From Nostoc sp. 'Lobaria pulmonaria (5183) cyanobiont' (GTDB lineage: Bacteria > Cyanobacteriota > Cyanobacteriia > Cyanobacteriales > Nostocaceae), in the NCBI RefSeq assembly GCF_002949795.1, contig NZ_CP026692.1, positions 6,556,545 through 6,620,544 of the forward strand: 64,000 nt of DNA, given 5' to 3'. The position numbers and the translations under genes are program-made. Position 1 is the stretch's first letter. Each line of letters begins with the position of its first letter. Shown piece after piece: positions 18,188-27,583 of this stretch. Under the pieces are notes generated by a model that was given only the letters and a program-made list of their open reading frames with translations, was not told the origin of the DNA and did not search any database.

Positions 18188-18579
18188 AAAAAGTTTTCCA
18201 AGGTAATAGCGAAGTAATGGATTGTAGCAAGAGATTTTTCGATGGGAACGGCAATTTTCCCTATTTGGTAATAACTCAAAGTATTCGGGGTTGCAGTTAT
18301 GCGACAGTTTATCACGAGTTCGTAATTTCCGAAAAACGGCAGCTAACCCTCAAAATTTTACCTGTTAATACTGACGCACCTGGAAAGTAAAATCTAGTGT
18401 TTAAGCCTATCTTTGGAGAGAATGCCTAGCCTCCCGCAATTCGGTAGATTTGCGTCAAGATTATCTGTATGACAACTCCTTTGGTCTTGAGTTAAGAATG
18501 CAACTTAGAATACTCTAAATCCGTCTCATAATTTGTCCCCTTATTTTATGTTCTCCCGAAATAATCTTCAAAACGTATT
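18188..18579. other. Intergenic region between divergent genes
   Basis: 392 bases with no ORF or RNA gene that I can support. It presumably holds the divergent promoters of the DUF4330 gene and the M48 peptidase gene. Confidence 0.55.
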
Positions 18580-19443
18580 ATGTTCAATTGGAAAGGTTTT
18601 GCTGCAAATTACCGTGTATGGCGGCGTCGCTGGTTTTATCCCCTAATTTCAGTGGTAGTCGCCCTGAGTCTGTGCCTGAGTACACCCTTGCCTGGAAGAA
18701 CTTTAGATTTCTTGCCTCTTCTACTCCAAGGAGTTCAAGCATTTCAGCTTTCTAATATATCCCCTAATCAAGAAGTTGATCTTGGTAAGCAGATTAATCA
18801 GGAATTGGTCGGCAGTCAAGTCCGACTTTATCGCAATCCCGAAGTGAATCGTTATGTAGAACAAGTTGGTCGGCGTTTAGCAGCGAATAGCGATCGCCCC
18901 GATCTCCCCTATAATTTCCAGATAGTTGAGGATGACTCTATTAACGCTTTTGCGACCTTGGGCGGCTATGTATATGTCCACACAGGTTTGCTGAAAACCG
19001 CAGACAATGAAGCGGAACTGGCAAGTGTACTCGCCCATGAAATTGGTCACATTGGCGGGAAACACGTAGTCAAGCAGATGCAGCAAAAAGCCCTCGAAAG
19101 TGGTCTATTAACAGCGGCTGGCTTAGATCGAAATTCCGCAGTGCAAATTGGTGTACAGTTAGCGCGAGACTTACCACGCAGTCGTAAAAACGAATTTGAG
19201 GCCGATCAAAGAGGATTACGAACTTTGACACGTACTGGTTATGCCCAGTCAGCAATGGTCTCTTTTATGCAAAAGCTGCTGAAAAAGAGTGGTTCTACTC
19301 CAACATTTTTGAGTACACACCCCGGAACCAGCGATCGCATTGATGCCCTCAGACATGCAATTAACTCTCAACCTAGTAATGGAAAATATGGCTTGGATAA
19401 AGCTAGTTATAAAGCTAATATTCGACCATTAGCGAGGTCTTGA
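18580..19443 (+). CDS. M48 family metallopeptidase
   Basis: A 287-residue zinc peptidase of the BepA/Oma1-like group. An N-terminal signal anchor lies at residues 20-38. The zinc motif HEIGH is at 153-157 and the third ligand region NEFEADQRG at about 204-212. The usual VNAFA-type segment reads SINAFATLGGYVYVHTGLL. Such enzymes work on the periplasmic side in outer-membrane protein quality control. The length fits the single-domain form without TPR repeats. It has its own promoter region and is convergent with the phosphatase downstream. Confidence 0.93.
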   Translation: MFNWKGFAANYRVWRRRWFYPLISVVVALSLCLSTPLPGRTLDFLPLLLQGVQAFQLSNISPNQEVDLGKQINQELVGSQVRLYRNPEVNRYVEQVGRRLAANSDRPDLPYNFQIVEDDSINAFATLGGYVYVHTGLLKTADNEAELASVLAHEIGHIGGKHVVKQMQQKALESGLLTAAGLDRNSAVQIGVQLARDLPRSRKNEFEADQRGLRTLTRTGYAQSAMVSFMQKLLKKSGSTPTFLSTHPGTSDRIDALRHAINSQPSNGKYGLDKASYKANIRPLARS

Positions 19444-19535
19444 GAGAATTGGGAAAAAGGAGGCAGGAGGCAGAAGTTCTTTAATTTTAAATTTTAAATT
19501 GATTTCTCCCTACTCCCCCTCATTTCAAATATTGC

Positions 19536-20291
19536 TCAATTCTTATTGCGGCGAGCGACTTTAATTTTGGCTGGATCAACCGTACTTACAACCTCTTCTA
19601 AAGGCAGCATACGGGTATAATTTTTAAAAATATTAACTTGATAAACCAACTGATTTGTGACATCTAGTCCAGTCAACCAGCCACTCCGGGGATGATAAGC
19701 GCCAGTATCTATGTCTAGCCATCCCTTTCCTTGTGCCAGTTTACCAGGAGAAACACCCGGCAGGGTAAAGGTAATGGTGTGACCGATGATAATTTGTTTA
19801 TCTGGAAAGTAGGGTTTTTCAATGCTGTGAAATTCCTCTCGTATCCAGCACAGTTCATCGGCAGTTTGTTCTGTCACCGACTTGCAAGGGTCAACACCAG
19901 CATGAGTTAACCAAATATCCCCCAAGTCAAGGTATGTAGGCAAAGCTTTTAACCAATCCAGATGGTCATCAGGAATTGGAGCCTCTTGGTAACTGTCCAC
20001 GGTAGCTTGCCCTCCACCAAATAGCCATGCTTGCATCGTCGAGGAGGAAGTCCTTTCATTGGTCAGAATGCTTAGTAACATCTGCTCATGATTTCCCAAC
20101 AAACATGAGTAGTTATTTTCCTTGACAAAATTAACTACTTGTGCACTATGAGGGCCGCGATCGATTAAGTCTCCCAGAAAATAGACTCGATCTTCTGACG
20201 TGGGGGCGATCGCCTCCAATAATGTCATTAAACCTTCATAGTGTCCATGCACATCCCCAATTACAATTCGTCTGGGGCTAGTTTCGCTCAT
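19536..20291 (-). CDS. PP1/PP2A-type serine/threonine phosphatase (metallophosphoesterase)
   Basis: A 251-residue calcineurin-like phosphoesterase with the PPP signatures in order: GDVHGHYEG at about residue 12, GDLIDRGPHS at about 41, GNHEQM at about 66, then metal-ligand His residues in WLTHAGVD and IIGHTITF. It is most like bacterial PrpA/ApaH-related protein phosphatases. It is cytosolic. Whether it acts on phosphoproteins or on dinucleoside polyphosphates cannot be told. It reads towards the M48 peptidase gene, with about 90 bases between them. Confidence 0.92.
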   Translation of the reverse strand: MSETSPRRIVIGDVHGHYEGLMTLLEAIAPTSEDRVYFLGDLIDRGPHSAQVVNFVKENNYSCLLGNHEQMLLSILTNERTSSSTMQAWLFGGGQATVDSYQEAPIPDDHLDWLKALPTYLDLGDIWLTHAGVDPCKSVTEQTADELCWIREEFHSIEKPYFPDKQIIIGHTITFTLPGVSPGKLAQGKGWLDIDTGAYHPRSGWLTGLDVTNQLVYQVNIFKNYTRMLPLEEVVSTVDPAKIKVARRNKN

Positions 20292-20561
20292 TGTCTCTTA
20301 GCTACAATAGTTTTGGCTAATACTTCTGCTACAGTTTACGCTGTCTGCTTTCCGTAATGAAAGGTAAAAATACTGGATAATGTTTATTTTAATTTAATTA
20401 TTGTACGAGTAATAACCTTAACTTATAAAATATATACAACGACAATTGTTTTTCAGATATAACTTATAATAACAATGCATAAGACTAGCTTTTTCTGCTA
20501 ATTTGAATTAATATAGCCGAAAATTTAGGCTCTTGCCATATTCATCATTTTCAACTTCACA

Positions 20562-20846
20562 ATGTCTAATGGTTTCTCTGCTGAAATTAGTTCGCGCATC
20601 TGCAAGCACATGAATGACGATCATGCTGATGCTGTAGTTGTTTATGCTAAGGCTTTTGGTGGTGTAACAGATGCGATCGCAGCCGAAATGCTGTCAATTG
20701 ATGCACAGGGTATGGATTTAACAGCGCAAGTAAATGGGGAAGCTGTACCAGTTCGCATTCAATTCGATCATGTTTTAGTAGATGCGGAAGATGCCCATCA
20801 AACTTTGATTACAATGGTGAAGCAGGCGCGGGTAAAGTTTAAATAG
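20562..20846 (+). CDS. DUF2470 domain-containing protein
   Basis: A 94-residue protein made of one DUF2470 domain: SSRICKHMNDDHADAVVVYA, then a mixed alpha/beta body ending HQTLITMVKQARVKF. In larger proteins this domain is the C-terminal part of HugZ-like haem-binding oxidoreductases, where the HMNDDH segment takes part in haem contact. Stand-alone forms are common in phototrophs. The function is unproven. No partner gene is adjacent. Confidence 0.9.
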   Translation: MSNGFSAEISSRICKHMNDDHADAVVVYAKAFGGVTDAIAAEMLSIDAQGMDLTAQVNGEAVPVRIQFDHVLVDAEDAHQTLITMVKQARVKFK

Positions 20847-21066
20847 GAAATGACAAAGTAATTGACACTAAATCTGCGATACATTTAATCACATATTTTT
20901 GTACATATAGCAATACTAAGGAATAAGAATTAAATAACACACAATTTATGTCCCTGACTTACCTCACCCTCAATCCCTCTCCGATATATTGGAGAGGGAA
21001 GCAAGATAGAGGATGAAGTTTTGCATTTTATTTAATCCACGTTCCTAAATCATTTGTGAAAAACAA

Positions 21067-21098
21067 GATCCCCGACTTTGTATAAGTTGTCGGGGATC
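21067..21098. terminator. Perfect 10-bp hairpin
   Basis: GATCCCCGAC and GTCGGGGATC flank a 12-base AT-rich loop. It is a stable stem that could terminate either converging transcript, though no strong U-run follows. Confidence 0.5.
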
Positions 21099-21178
21099 TG
21101 CGGTTTGGTTAAGCTTAGAGTCAAAGCTGTGTTATGTCGTAATATCATGTTTACTCGATTACTTATTAAACCCGCAGA

Positions 21179-21248
21179 ACCCCACCCCTTAATCCCCTCC
21201 CCTTAGCAAGGGGAGGGGAGACAAAGCACAGCTTTGGCGGGGTGGGGT
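21179..21248. repeat. GC-rich nested inverted-repeat element (MITE-like)
   Basis: The outer arms ACCCCACCCC and GGGGTGGGGT are perfectly complementary. Inside lies a second hairpin, CCCCTCCCC-TTAGCAA-GGGGAGGGG (21194-21218). The region AGACAAAGCACAGCTTTG after it forms a third small stem. Such compact elements are dispersed in cyanobacterial genomes. Confidence 0.65.
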
Positions 21249-21306
21249 GCAACGACTGTAGGAATCATAACTGATTATCCGAACTTGATATAATTGCTGT
21301 AAATAC

Positions 21307-23685
21307 TCACCCCGGCAGCCGATACATAATCACTTTTCCTTTCCAATTTTCTTCTACAAATACCAGATGTTCACCATTGGAACGCCGAAAAGCGCGAATA
21401 CCGTAGGGTATATCAATCCAGCCACTTTCGCCGCCAACTTCTGGGCCTGGTTTTAACTTTTGTACTTGCGCTCCCGTCTTGGCATTGTAAACATATACCT
21501 CTGCGGTTTTGACTGTTACTGCAAATACATAGTCTCCCGCCACACTGATTGCTGCTGTAGACACTTCACGCTTACCAGTGCTGTCGTAGGGAATTACAAT
21601 CCGCCATTTGGGAGTACGATTTCCTTTACTCCAATTGTCAAAACAGGCAATCTCAGATCCAGCAACTCCAGCATCGTCACTAAATGCAGGGCGATCTACC
21701 GTAAAACCTGACAAATACATACTATCTGTTTCAGGGAAATATTCGATCCGCCGCAAGTCGTTAAATATTTTGGGAGTAGTTTGCTTTTCCATCGAACTAT
21801 AGCTGTAGATGGGGTTGCCTTTAGGATCTATTCCCTGTAAAGGATAATGTCGAATGCCATCTTCTGTTCGCAAAGCTTTCCAAACATCTCCTTTGCTGTC
21901 TACCCACCAACCGCCGAGATAAGGATAATCTTTGCTGCGATCGTATTCGTTCTTTTCAAATTTGCCATTACCGTTGCGATCGCGCCAGATCCATTCCCCT
22001 TGTTCTGGTTGATGCGGTGGCCAATTTCCGGTGATAAATGGTTTATCTGCGCTATTAGTACCGACAAACATTCCGGCGGGTATGGCGACTTTACCATCTG
22101 TAGCGGAATTAAAACGATATATTTGCAGAAAGCTGTTATACATATCTGTGAGGAACAAAAACGGCTTCCCTTGGATGCGGCGAACAAAGGTTCCATCTGG
22201 GGATGTATGCAGACGTGGATCTTGAGGATATTTGAAAGCATTTAAGGTGTAGGCTTTGTAAGTCCATTGCTTACCAGCAGCCTTACTGTAATCCATCAAA
22301 TAGTGTTCTTGTTTGGTGAATAAATCGACACCATCAGTTTTTGGATCGGCATCTGCATTATCGACAAATATCAATCCCAGCGATCGCCACATTAGTTTTC
22401 CCAATGGCGAAAATTTCCGCAAATCTGTTCCTGATTTGTTGAAACCATTACTATTTATATAGATATTACCTGAAGCATCTGTACCAACTCCGGTAAGTCC
22501 GTAAAGTTTCAAATCTCGAACTTCACCAGGAACTCCCGCATAGATACCGCCTTTAGAACCAAAACTACCCACCTGTATCGGTTTATCTTTGATGTCATAA
22601 ATCAATATTTGCTGACGCGGGCCATTTTCTGCTACTAACAGCTTACCTTGATGATTAATAGCGATCGCTGTTGGTTCGACGATATCTGCAATCTGTTGAG
22701 GCAATTGTTTTCCACTTTGGGAATAATGTAAAATTTTTGCAGGCTTACTACCATTTTTACTTTGAATAATCCACAGATTTTTTTGTGGATCGATAGTTAT
22801 TGCTCCCGGATTAGCAAAGGTAAAGCTGCGGAGTTCCTTCATCGTATCAGTATCATAAACACGAATCTGGTTAGCAGCAAAATCACTCACATACAACTCG
22901 CTTCCTACAGTTGCTAATCCAGTGACTTCACTTTTAGTACTGGTAATCAACATACTTTTATCCCAGCCACGCCCATTCGGAAATGGTGCAGGTTTTCCTG
23001 ACAAATCATAGCGTCTAACACTATACCAAGTTGTTCCTTCTGGTGGGTAATCTTCTTTTATATTGCCCCTCGAACCTTGAGTCATGGCAATATAAACATA
23101 TTTACTATTTGCTGTTACAGCTTTACCACCGCCACGACTCCAGCCGTGAGTATCCCCAAGGGCAGCAATAACCTTACCATCTTTATATATTCCTGCCTCC
23201 ATTGCTGCTTCATCCCAATGGCTGTTGGTATAAACTGTGCCATCAGGGGCAACATACATGGCCTCAATATTGTTTTGTACCCGCAGATTTCCACTGCCAA
23301 TAGTATTACCTATCCACGATGTTTTATAGTCAGGCGTGGGTGTTTCAGTATTGTTTTCTACTAGCAGATTTTTACTGTCAATAGTATTATTTACCGATGA
23401 TGCTTTGTAGTTAAGCGTGGGTGTTTCAGTATTGTTTTGTACCCGCAAATTTGCATTGTCAATAGTATTACTTATCGGCGATGCTTTGTAGTTAAGCGTG
23501 GGTGTTTCTGTTGTTGCCCAGTCTGTTGTAATTCCAATGCTAGTAACAATGACTGCAACAGTCATACTGAGCAAAAAATTTAAAGTTTTACTTCTTTGTA
23601 AATATCTAGTCTTAGATAATTTTTTTACCTGCTGATTGAGTTCATGACGAAGTTTTACTAACTTCGCCAGTAATTTATTTATCAT
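21307..23685 (-). CDS. Membrane-anchored beta-propeller (NHL/SMP-30-like) protein with N-terminal repeats
   Basis: A 792-residue protein. An N-terminal transmembrane anchor lies at about residues 36-55. Three tandem 27-residue copies of a TETPTLNYKAS...-type unit follow (59-139). Then comes a long propeller-like region with NHL/SMP-30-type strands (MYVAPDGTVYTNSHWDE, LYVSDFAANQIRVYD, ITIDPQKNLWIIQS, LVAENGPRQQILIYD). A late FEKNEYDRSKDYPYLGGWWV stretch with DRNGNGKFEKNE resembles an EF-hand-like calcium loop. It is probably an outward-facing sugar- or protein-binding or hydrolytic propeller. It lies beside two glycosyltransferase genes, which suggests an envelope role. Confidence 0.82.
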   Translation of the reverse strand: MINKLLAKLVKLRHELNQQVKKLSKTRYLQRSKTLNFLLSMTVAVIVTSIGITTDWATTETPTLNYKASPISNTIDNANLRVQNNTETPTLNYKASSVNNTIDSKNLLVENNTETPTPDYKTSWIGNTIGSGNLRVQNNIEAMYVAPDGTVYTNSHWDEAAMEAGIYKDGKVIAALGDTHGWSRGGGKAVTANSKYVYIAMTQGSRGNIKEDYPPEGTTWYSVRRYDLSGKPAPFPNGRGWDKSMLITSTKSEVTGLATVGSELYVSDFAANQIRVYDTDTMKELRSFTFANPGAITIDPQKNLWIIQSKNGSKPAKILHYSQSGKQLPQQIADIVEPTAIAINHQGKLLVAENGPRQQILIYDIKDKPIQVGSFGSKGGIYAGVPGEVRDLKLYGLTGVGTDASGNIYINSNGFNKSGTDLRKFSPLGKLMWRSLGLIFVDNADADPKTDGVDLFTKQEHYLMDYSKAAGKQWTYKAYTLNAFKYPQDPRLHTSPDGTFVRRIQGKPFLFLTDMYNSFLQIYRFNSATDGKVAIPAGMFVGTNSADKPFITGNWPPHQPEQGEWIWRDRNGNGKFEKNEYDRSKDYPYLGGWWVDSKGDVWKALRTEDGIRHYPLQGIDPKGNPIYSYSSMEKQTTPKIFNDLRRIEYFPETDSMYLSGFTVDRPAFSDDAGVAGSEIACFDNWSKGNRTPKWRIVIPYDSTGKREVSTAAISVAGDYVFAVTVKTAEVYVYNAKTGAQVQKLKPGPEVGGESGWIDIPYGIRAFRRSNGEHLVFVEENWKGKVIMYRLPG
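23269..23511 (-). repeat. Three tandem 81-bp coding repeats
   Basis: Three in-frame 81-bp units encode residues 59-139 of the propeller protein. Units 1 and 2 are nearly identical and unit 3 has diverged (TETPTPDYKTSWIGNTIGSG). This is a Thr/Asn/Ser-rich stalk between the membrane anchor and the propeller. Confidence 0.85.
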
Positions 23686-24221
23686 ATATTTTTCAGCTTT
23701 TAATTATTTATATACAATTACCTTTTATGAAATCCGCACAATATATGACTGCTTTTTAATTAACTAATATACAATTTTTTCGGAGCGAGACATCTGATGA
23801 CAGATAAATAAAAATCTATCAGGATTAAAAATGTACTATTCACATAAACTTTATCAAACCCACATTATTATTTAAAATCTCAAGTAATACTTTAAAAATA
23901 TTAGTATTTGCTTTATTTGTTGTAACCCTTAATACAGTATTGATTGTTAGTCAGTAGTTTGTTGTTGGTATATCTAGCATACAGCTTGGTTAATTTTAAG
24001 TACAATATCTATCGTAGTCCGTGTTATTTAGTTAATAAAAATACAGGTTTTAATTCATTATTGACGTTGGCATAAAAATAGTTTATAAATTAGTGTTCCA
24101 TAAAAAAACTCTTATTAGTAATGTGTATTCCGAAATTATAGTGATTTGGGTTTGCATACAACACGCAGTGGGGGCGCACATCTGTGTACCACTACTGTTT
24201 TAATACATTTATAGGAGACCG
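23686..24221. other. Intergenic region between divergent genes
   Basis: AT-rich and without a supported ORF. A segment around 24150-24190 (GCATACAACACGCAGTGGGG and following) resembles one near 35424-35456 (GATGCAACACGCGGTATAGG), so it may be a dispersed repeat. It holds the promoters of the propeller gene and the glycosyltransferase pair. Confidence 0.5.
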
Positions 24222-25394
24222 ATGGAAGCTAATAAAAAAAGAAGTTTGAATTCAGCATCTGCATCTATTCTCACCCTTGGATTAGGTTGGTTTCCCAAAA
24301 GTCCCGGAGGACTAGAAAGGTATATTTATGAACTAACTCATAAATTAGCCGCAAATCAAGATCGGATTGAATTATGCGGAGTCGGTTTACCAGACGCTGA
24401 ACTAAATTCACCAATTAAGCTGACTAACTTGGCGAGTCCCGATAGTGCTATTTGGCAAAGATTATGGTCGATTCGTAATAATTTTCAGAAAACAAGAACG
24501 AGCAAACCAGATGCTATTAATTTGCACTTTGCATTATACAGCTTTCCTATTTTAGATATTTTGCCAAAGGGAGTACCAGTTACTTTTAACTTTCATGGTC
24601 CTTGGGCTTCTGAAAGTCAGCAAGAGGTAGTTAATAAAAACCTCAGTCTTTTAATTAAGCATTGGCTAATAGAACAAAACACTTATAATCGCTGCGATCG
24701 CTTCATTGTTTTGAGCAAAGCTTTTGGAAAAATTTTGCACGATCAATATCAAGTACCGTGGAGCAAAATTAATGTTATTCCCGGTGGGGTTGATATTAAT
24801 TGGTTTCAACCAAATTTATCACCCCAGGAGGCTTGTGCAAAGTTAGGCTGGCCTAGTAATCGCCGGATTATATTTACATCACGCCGCTTAGTACATCGAA
24901 CGGGAGTTGACAAATTATTGCAAGCTCTAGCTATAATTAAGTCCAGAATACCAGATGTTTGGCTAGCGATCGCAGGTCGTGGTCACATCCAAGCTGCACT
25001 ACAACAACAGGCTACAGAATTAGGACTAGAAGACAACGTTAAATTTTTAGGTTTTCTCCCTGATGAGCAATTGCCCATAGCTTACCAAGCTGCTGAATTG
25101 ACTATTATGCCTAGTCAATCTTTTGAAGGATTTGGATTAGTAATAATCGAGTCTTTAGCCTGTGGTACTCCTGTTTTATGTACCCCAGTTGGGGGTATGC
25201 CAGAAATTTTATCAGAATTTGCACCCGATTTAATTACTACTACAACAGAAGCCTCAGCGATTGCTGAAAAATTAGAACAAGTGCTTTTGGGAAATATCCC
25301 CATACCTTCACGATCGGCCTGTCGCCAGTACGCCACCACACACTACGATTGGAATCAAATTGCCCAACAAGTACGCAATATTTTATTAGCTTAA
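24222..25394 (+). CDS. Glycosyltransferase family 4 protein
   Basis: A 390-residue GT-B glycosyltransferase. GLGWFPKSPGGLERYIYEL near residue 20 gives the N-terminal glycine loop. The C-domain begins IIFTSRRLVHRTGVDKLLQA and includes the donor-site SFEGFGLVIIESLACGTPVL with the EX7E Glu pair. AGGAGACC precedes the ATG by a few bases. A second GT4 gene follows 62 bases later on the same strand, so the two probably act in sequence on one glycan, such as an exopolysaccharide or glycolipid. No polymerase or flippase is nearby. Confidence 0.94.
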   Translation: MEANKKRSLNSASASILTLGLGWFPKSPGGLERYIYELTHKLAANQDRIELCGVGLPDAELNSPIKLTNLASPDSAIWQRLWSIRNNFQKTRTSKPDAINLHFALYSFPILDILPKGVPVTFNFHGPWASESQQEVVNKNLSLLIKHWLIEQNTYNRCDRFIVLSKAFGKILHDQYQVPWSKINVIPGGVDINWFQPNLSPQEACAKLGWPSNRRIIFTSRRLVHRTGVDKLLQALAIIKSRIPDVWLAIAGRGHIQAALQQQATELGLEDNVKFLGFLPDEQLPIAYQAAELTIMPSQSFEGFGLVIIESLACGTPVLCTPVGGMPEILSEFAPDLITTTTEASAIAEKLEQVLLGNIPIPSRSACRQYATTHYDWNQIAQQVRNILLA

Positions 25395-25456
25395 ACAAGT
25401 AAGTTTAATAAATGCTAGGGGCATTACATGGGTCAAATTAGATAAAAATAAGTTTA

Positions 25457-26596
25457 ATGAGAATTCTTTTCTTAGATCAAAGCGGTAAACCGGGCGGTGC
25501 AGAATTATGTTTAATAGATATTGCTAAACCTTATGGCGATCGCGCTTTAGTAGGTTTATTTGCAGATGGGCCATTTAAACATTTATTACAGCAAAATCAT
25601 ATCCCAGTAGAAGTTTTCACAACTCAAGCCATCCAAGTTCGCAAAGAAAGCAGTTTGCTACAAGGATTCAAGAGTTTCGGACAACTTGTACCTTTGATTA
25701 GTAAGGTAGTTAAAAAAGCACGTGAATACGATTTAATCTATGCCAATACTCAAAAAGCCTTAGTTGTCGGAGCATTGGCAAGTTTTTTCAGTCGTCGCCC
25801 TTTAGTTTATCATTTGCATGATATTCTTTCCAAAGAACATTTTAGCCAAACTAATCTTCGCATTGCTATTAACTTGGCTAATCGTTTTGCATCATTAGTA
25901 ATTGCGAATTCTCAAGCTAGCCAGACAGCCTTTGTGCAAGCAGGAGGACGCTCAGATATCATCGAAGTTGTTTATAACGGCTTTAATCCAAAAATTTATC
26001 AAACTGATGAATCTGACATTAATAAACTACAACAACAGTTAGGATTGCAAGGAAAATTTGTTGTCGGACACTTTAGCCGTCTTGCACCTTGGAAAGGGCA
26101 GCATATTTTAATTGATGCCCTTGCTAAGTGTCCGCCAGAGGTGATAGCAATTTTAGTGGGTGATGCACTATTTGGCGAACAAGATTATGTCCAAAAGTTA
26201 CACCAACAAGTTAGTGAACTGGGGCTAGAAAACCGTGTCAAATTTTTAGGATTTCGTTCTGATATTCCCCAGTTAATGGCAGCTTGTGACTTGGTGGCAC
26301 ATACCTCTACTTCACCAGAACCCTTTGGTAGAGTGATTGTAGAGGCGATGCTATGTGAAAAACCTGTAGTTGCAGCAAAAGCTGGGGGTGTAATGGAATT
26401 AGTAGAACATGGACTTAATGGTTTTCTAGTCACACCAGGAGAACCCCAGGAACTTGCAGAAGTAATTAGCACTTGTTTACAGGAGACGGAAATAACTGCA
26501 ACTATAGCCAATAATGCCAGGACTACTGCTAGTGGGCGTTTTGATGTTGCAATTATTAACCAGCAAATTGCCCAACTGCTGTCCCACAGATTATAA
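25457..26596 (+). CDS. Glycosyltransferase family 4 protein
   Basis: A 379-residue GT-B glycosyltransferase: MRILFLDQSGKPGGAELCL (glycine loop), VVGHFSRLAPWKGQHILIDA at about residue 200, and PEPFGRVIVEAMLCEKPVVA (EX7E) at about 290. It has no membrane segment. It forms an apparent operon with the GT4 gene upstream and is followed by a clear hairpin terminator. Donor and acceptor are unknown. Confidence 0.94.
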   Translation: MRILFLDQSGKPGGAELCLIDIAKPYGDRALVGLFADGPFKHLLQQNHIPVEVFTTQAIQVRKESSLLQGFKSFGQLVPLISKVVKKAREYDLIYANTQKALVVGALASFFSRRPLVYHLHDILSKEHFSQTNLRIAINLANRFASLVIANSQASQTAFVQAGGRSDIIEVVYNGFNPKIYQTDESDINKLQQQLGLQGKFVVGHFSRLAPWKGQHILIDALAKCPPEVIAILVGDALFGEQDYVQKLHQQVSELGLENRVKFLGFRSDIPQLMAACDLVAHTSTSPEPFGRVIVEAMLCEKPVVAAKAGGVMELVEHGLNGFLVTPGEPQELAEVISTCLQETEITATIANNARTTASGRFDVAIINQQIAQLLSHRL

Positions 26597-26634
26597 TTAC
26601 TTGCTTAATCTACAATCACCGATTTTGTTTGGAT

Positions 26635-26658
26635 AACCCCAGATTCAAGTCTGGGGTT
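26635..26658 (+). terminator. Hairpin terminator after the GT4 pair
   Basis: A perfect 9-bp stem AACCCCAGA/TCTGGGGTT with loop TTCAAG, followed by TATGGG. It lies between converging genes and could serve either strand. Confidence 0.75.
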
Positions 26659-26669
26659 TATGGGTGTAA

Positions 26670-27041
26670 TTACAAACCAACTAATTCACGAGATTCAAAA
26701 TCAGAGAGTTGTTGAGCGATCGCTAATCTTGCTTCCAACTTAGCTACACTAAACTGATTACGCAGATATTCCAAATGAGCGATGGCATTTGCTTTATCGA
26801 CAGTTAATCGAATTTGAGTGTCTATTGCTTTTTGATATTCCTGATTCACAAGCAACACCTCAAAGCGACGAGCCTTGCGTTGAGCATCATTTTTCAAATC
26901 CATCTCAAAGGCGGCGGTGCGGTCTGCATTGCCTTCAAATCGGTTAACTTGGTGCTGCACTGCCATCAACTGAGAGTCTATTTCATTAGCCCGTTGAGCA
27001 GCTTGTGCGATCGCAGCTGGATAATGACTCAGTTGCATCAT
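26670..27041 (-). CDS. Hypothetical helical protein (123 aa)
   Basis: A 123-residue, almost wholly helical, charged protein (MQLSHYPAAIAQAAQRANEI, then DSQLMAVQHQVNRFEGNADR and a Glu/Lys/Arg-rich remainder ending SDFESRELVGL). It looks like a long coiled coil of the kind that assembles with itself or another small protein. GAGG lies about 11 bases before the ATG. The upstream DNA carries a 67-bp block also found before the next gene (27508-27574), so the two are probably controlled alike. No known domain was recognised. Confidence 0.72.
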   Translation of the reverse strand: MMQLSHYPAAIAQAAQRANEIDSQLMAVQHQVNRFEGNADRTAAFEMDLKNDAQRKARRFEVLLVNQEYQKAIDTQIRLTVDKANAIAHLEYLRNQFSVAKLEARLAIAQQLSDFESRELVGL

Positions 27042-27090
27042 TTAATAATTTTCCTCTAAGGTCAATAATGTAGTGTTTAAGTATAAGACC

Positions 27091-27157
27091 AACCCTTGAA
27101 TTCATTTACCAAAAGGCTGTCACAGAGCATTTTTACACTTAACTCAGCTTGGTGGAT
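27091..27157. repeat. 67-bp leader block, copy B
   Basis: An ungapped match of about three quarters identity to 27508-27574, both in the same orientation and each in front of a small minus-strand gene. Shared core: AACCCTTGAATNCATNTNCC and TCACAGAGC. Confidence 0.75.
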
Positions 27158-27182
27158 ATTGAAGTATGCGGCTAACAAAGTA

Positions 27183-27200
27183 AGCCTGCTTATGCAGGCT
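27183..27200 (-). terminator. Hairpin terminator after the small gene at 27232-27501
   Basis: AGCCTGC and GCAGGCT form a perfect 7-bp stem with loop TTAT. On the minus strand it lies about 30 bases after the stop of the small gene. Confidence 0.6.
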
Positions 27201-27231
27201 AATTATTTTCTGCTAAATTCTGTACTTTAGC

Positions 27232-27501
27232 TCAAGCTGCTTCCCGCAGTTGTGGTTGTGAGGGCACACTCACTTCTGGAAATGAAAGCGAGAGTTGTTC
27301 GGCTTGAGGTACTGCGGCTTGCTCCAGAACTTGAACTTCGATATTCACGCTCACCAAATAACTACCTGTATCAGCACCAACTGCTTCGGCAATTAGTTTA
27401 GCAATGTCTGGGCGTTTGGCAGTCAGCGGGTCACGTAAAATACACCGATCCCATTCATGCTTGGCAGTCGGATTGAGGTTGAGAATATAATGCTTCATCA
27501 T
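27232..27501 (-). CDS. Hypothetical small protein (about 90 aa)
   Basis: I place the start at 27501 (MMKHYILNLNP) because AAGGG lies about 8 bases upstream. The longer frame from 27585 runs through the duplicated leader block and is less likely to be translated. The N-terminal 60 residues (HYILNLNPTAKHEWDRCILR and PLTAKRPDIAKLIAEAVGAD) look folded, and the C-terminal 25 are Pro/Gln/Glu-rich and flexible. No domain was recognised. A TATAAT box and a LexA-like palindrome lie about 85-100 bases upstream, which suggests regulated expression. Confidence 0.65.
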   Translation of the reverse strand: MMKHYILNLNPTAKHEWDRCILRDPLTAKRPDIAKLIAEAVGADTGSYLVSVNIEVQVLEQAAVPQAEQLSLSFPEVSVPSQPQLREAA

Positions 27502-27507
27502 CGAACT

Positions 27508-27574
27508 AACCCTTGAATCCATCTTCCAGAAGGTTTTCACAGAGCCATTATGCATTTGGCTAGGCTTTGTGGAC
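27508..27574. repeat. 67-bp leader block, copy A
   Basis: The partner of copy B at 27091-27157, same length and orientation. It begins 7 bases upstream of the small gene's start codon and would lie in its 5' leader. Confidence 0.75.
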
Positions 27575-27583
27575 GCTATACTC

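Larger units (their letters stand above)
20847..21306. other. Intergenic region with dispersed hairpin elements
   Basis: No gene. It contains a GC-rich pyrimidine/purine hairpin fragment (CAATCCCTCTCC...GGAGAGGGA, 20970-21000), a terminator-like hairpin at 21067-21098 and a larger inverted-repeat element at 21179-21248. Confidence 0.6.
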
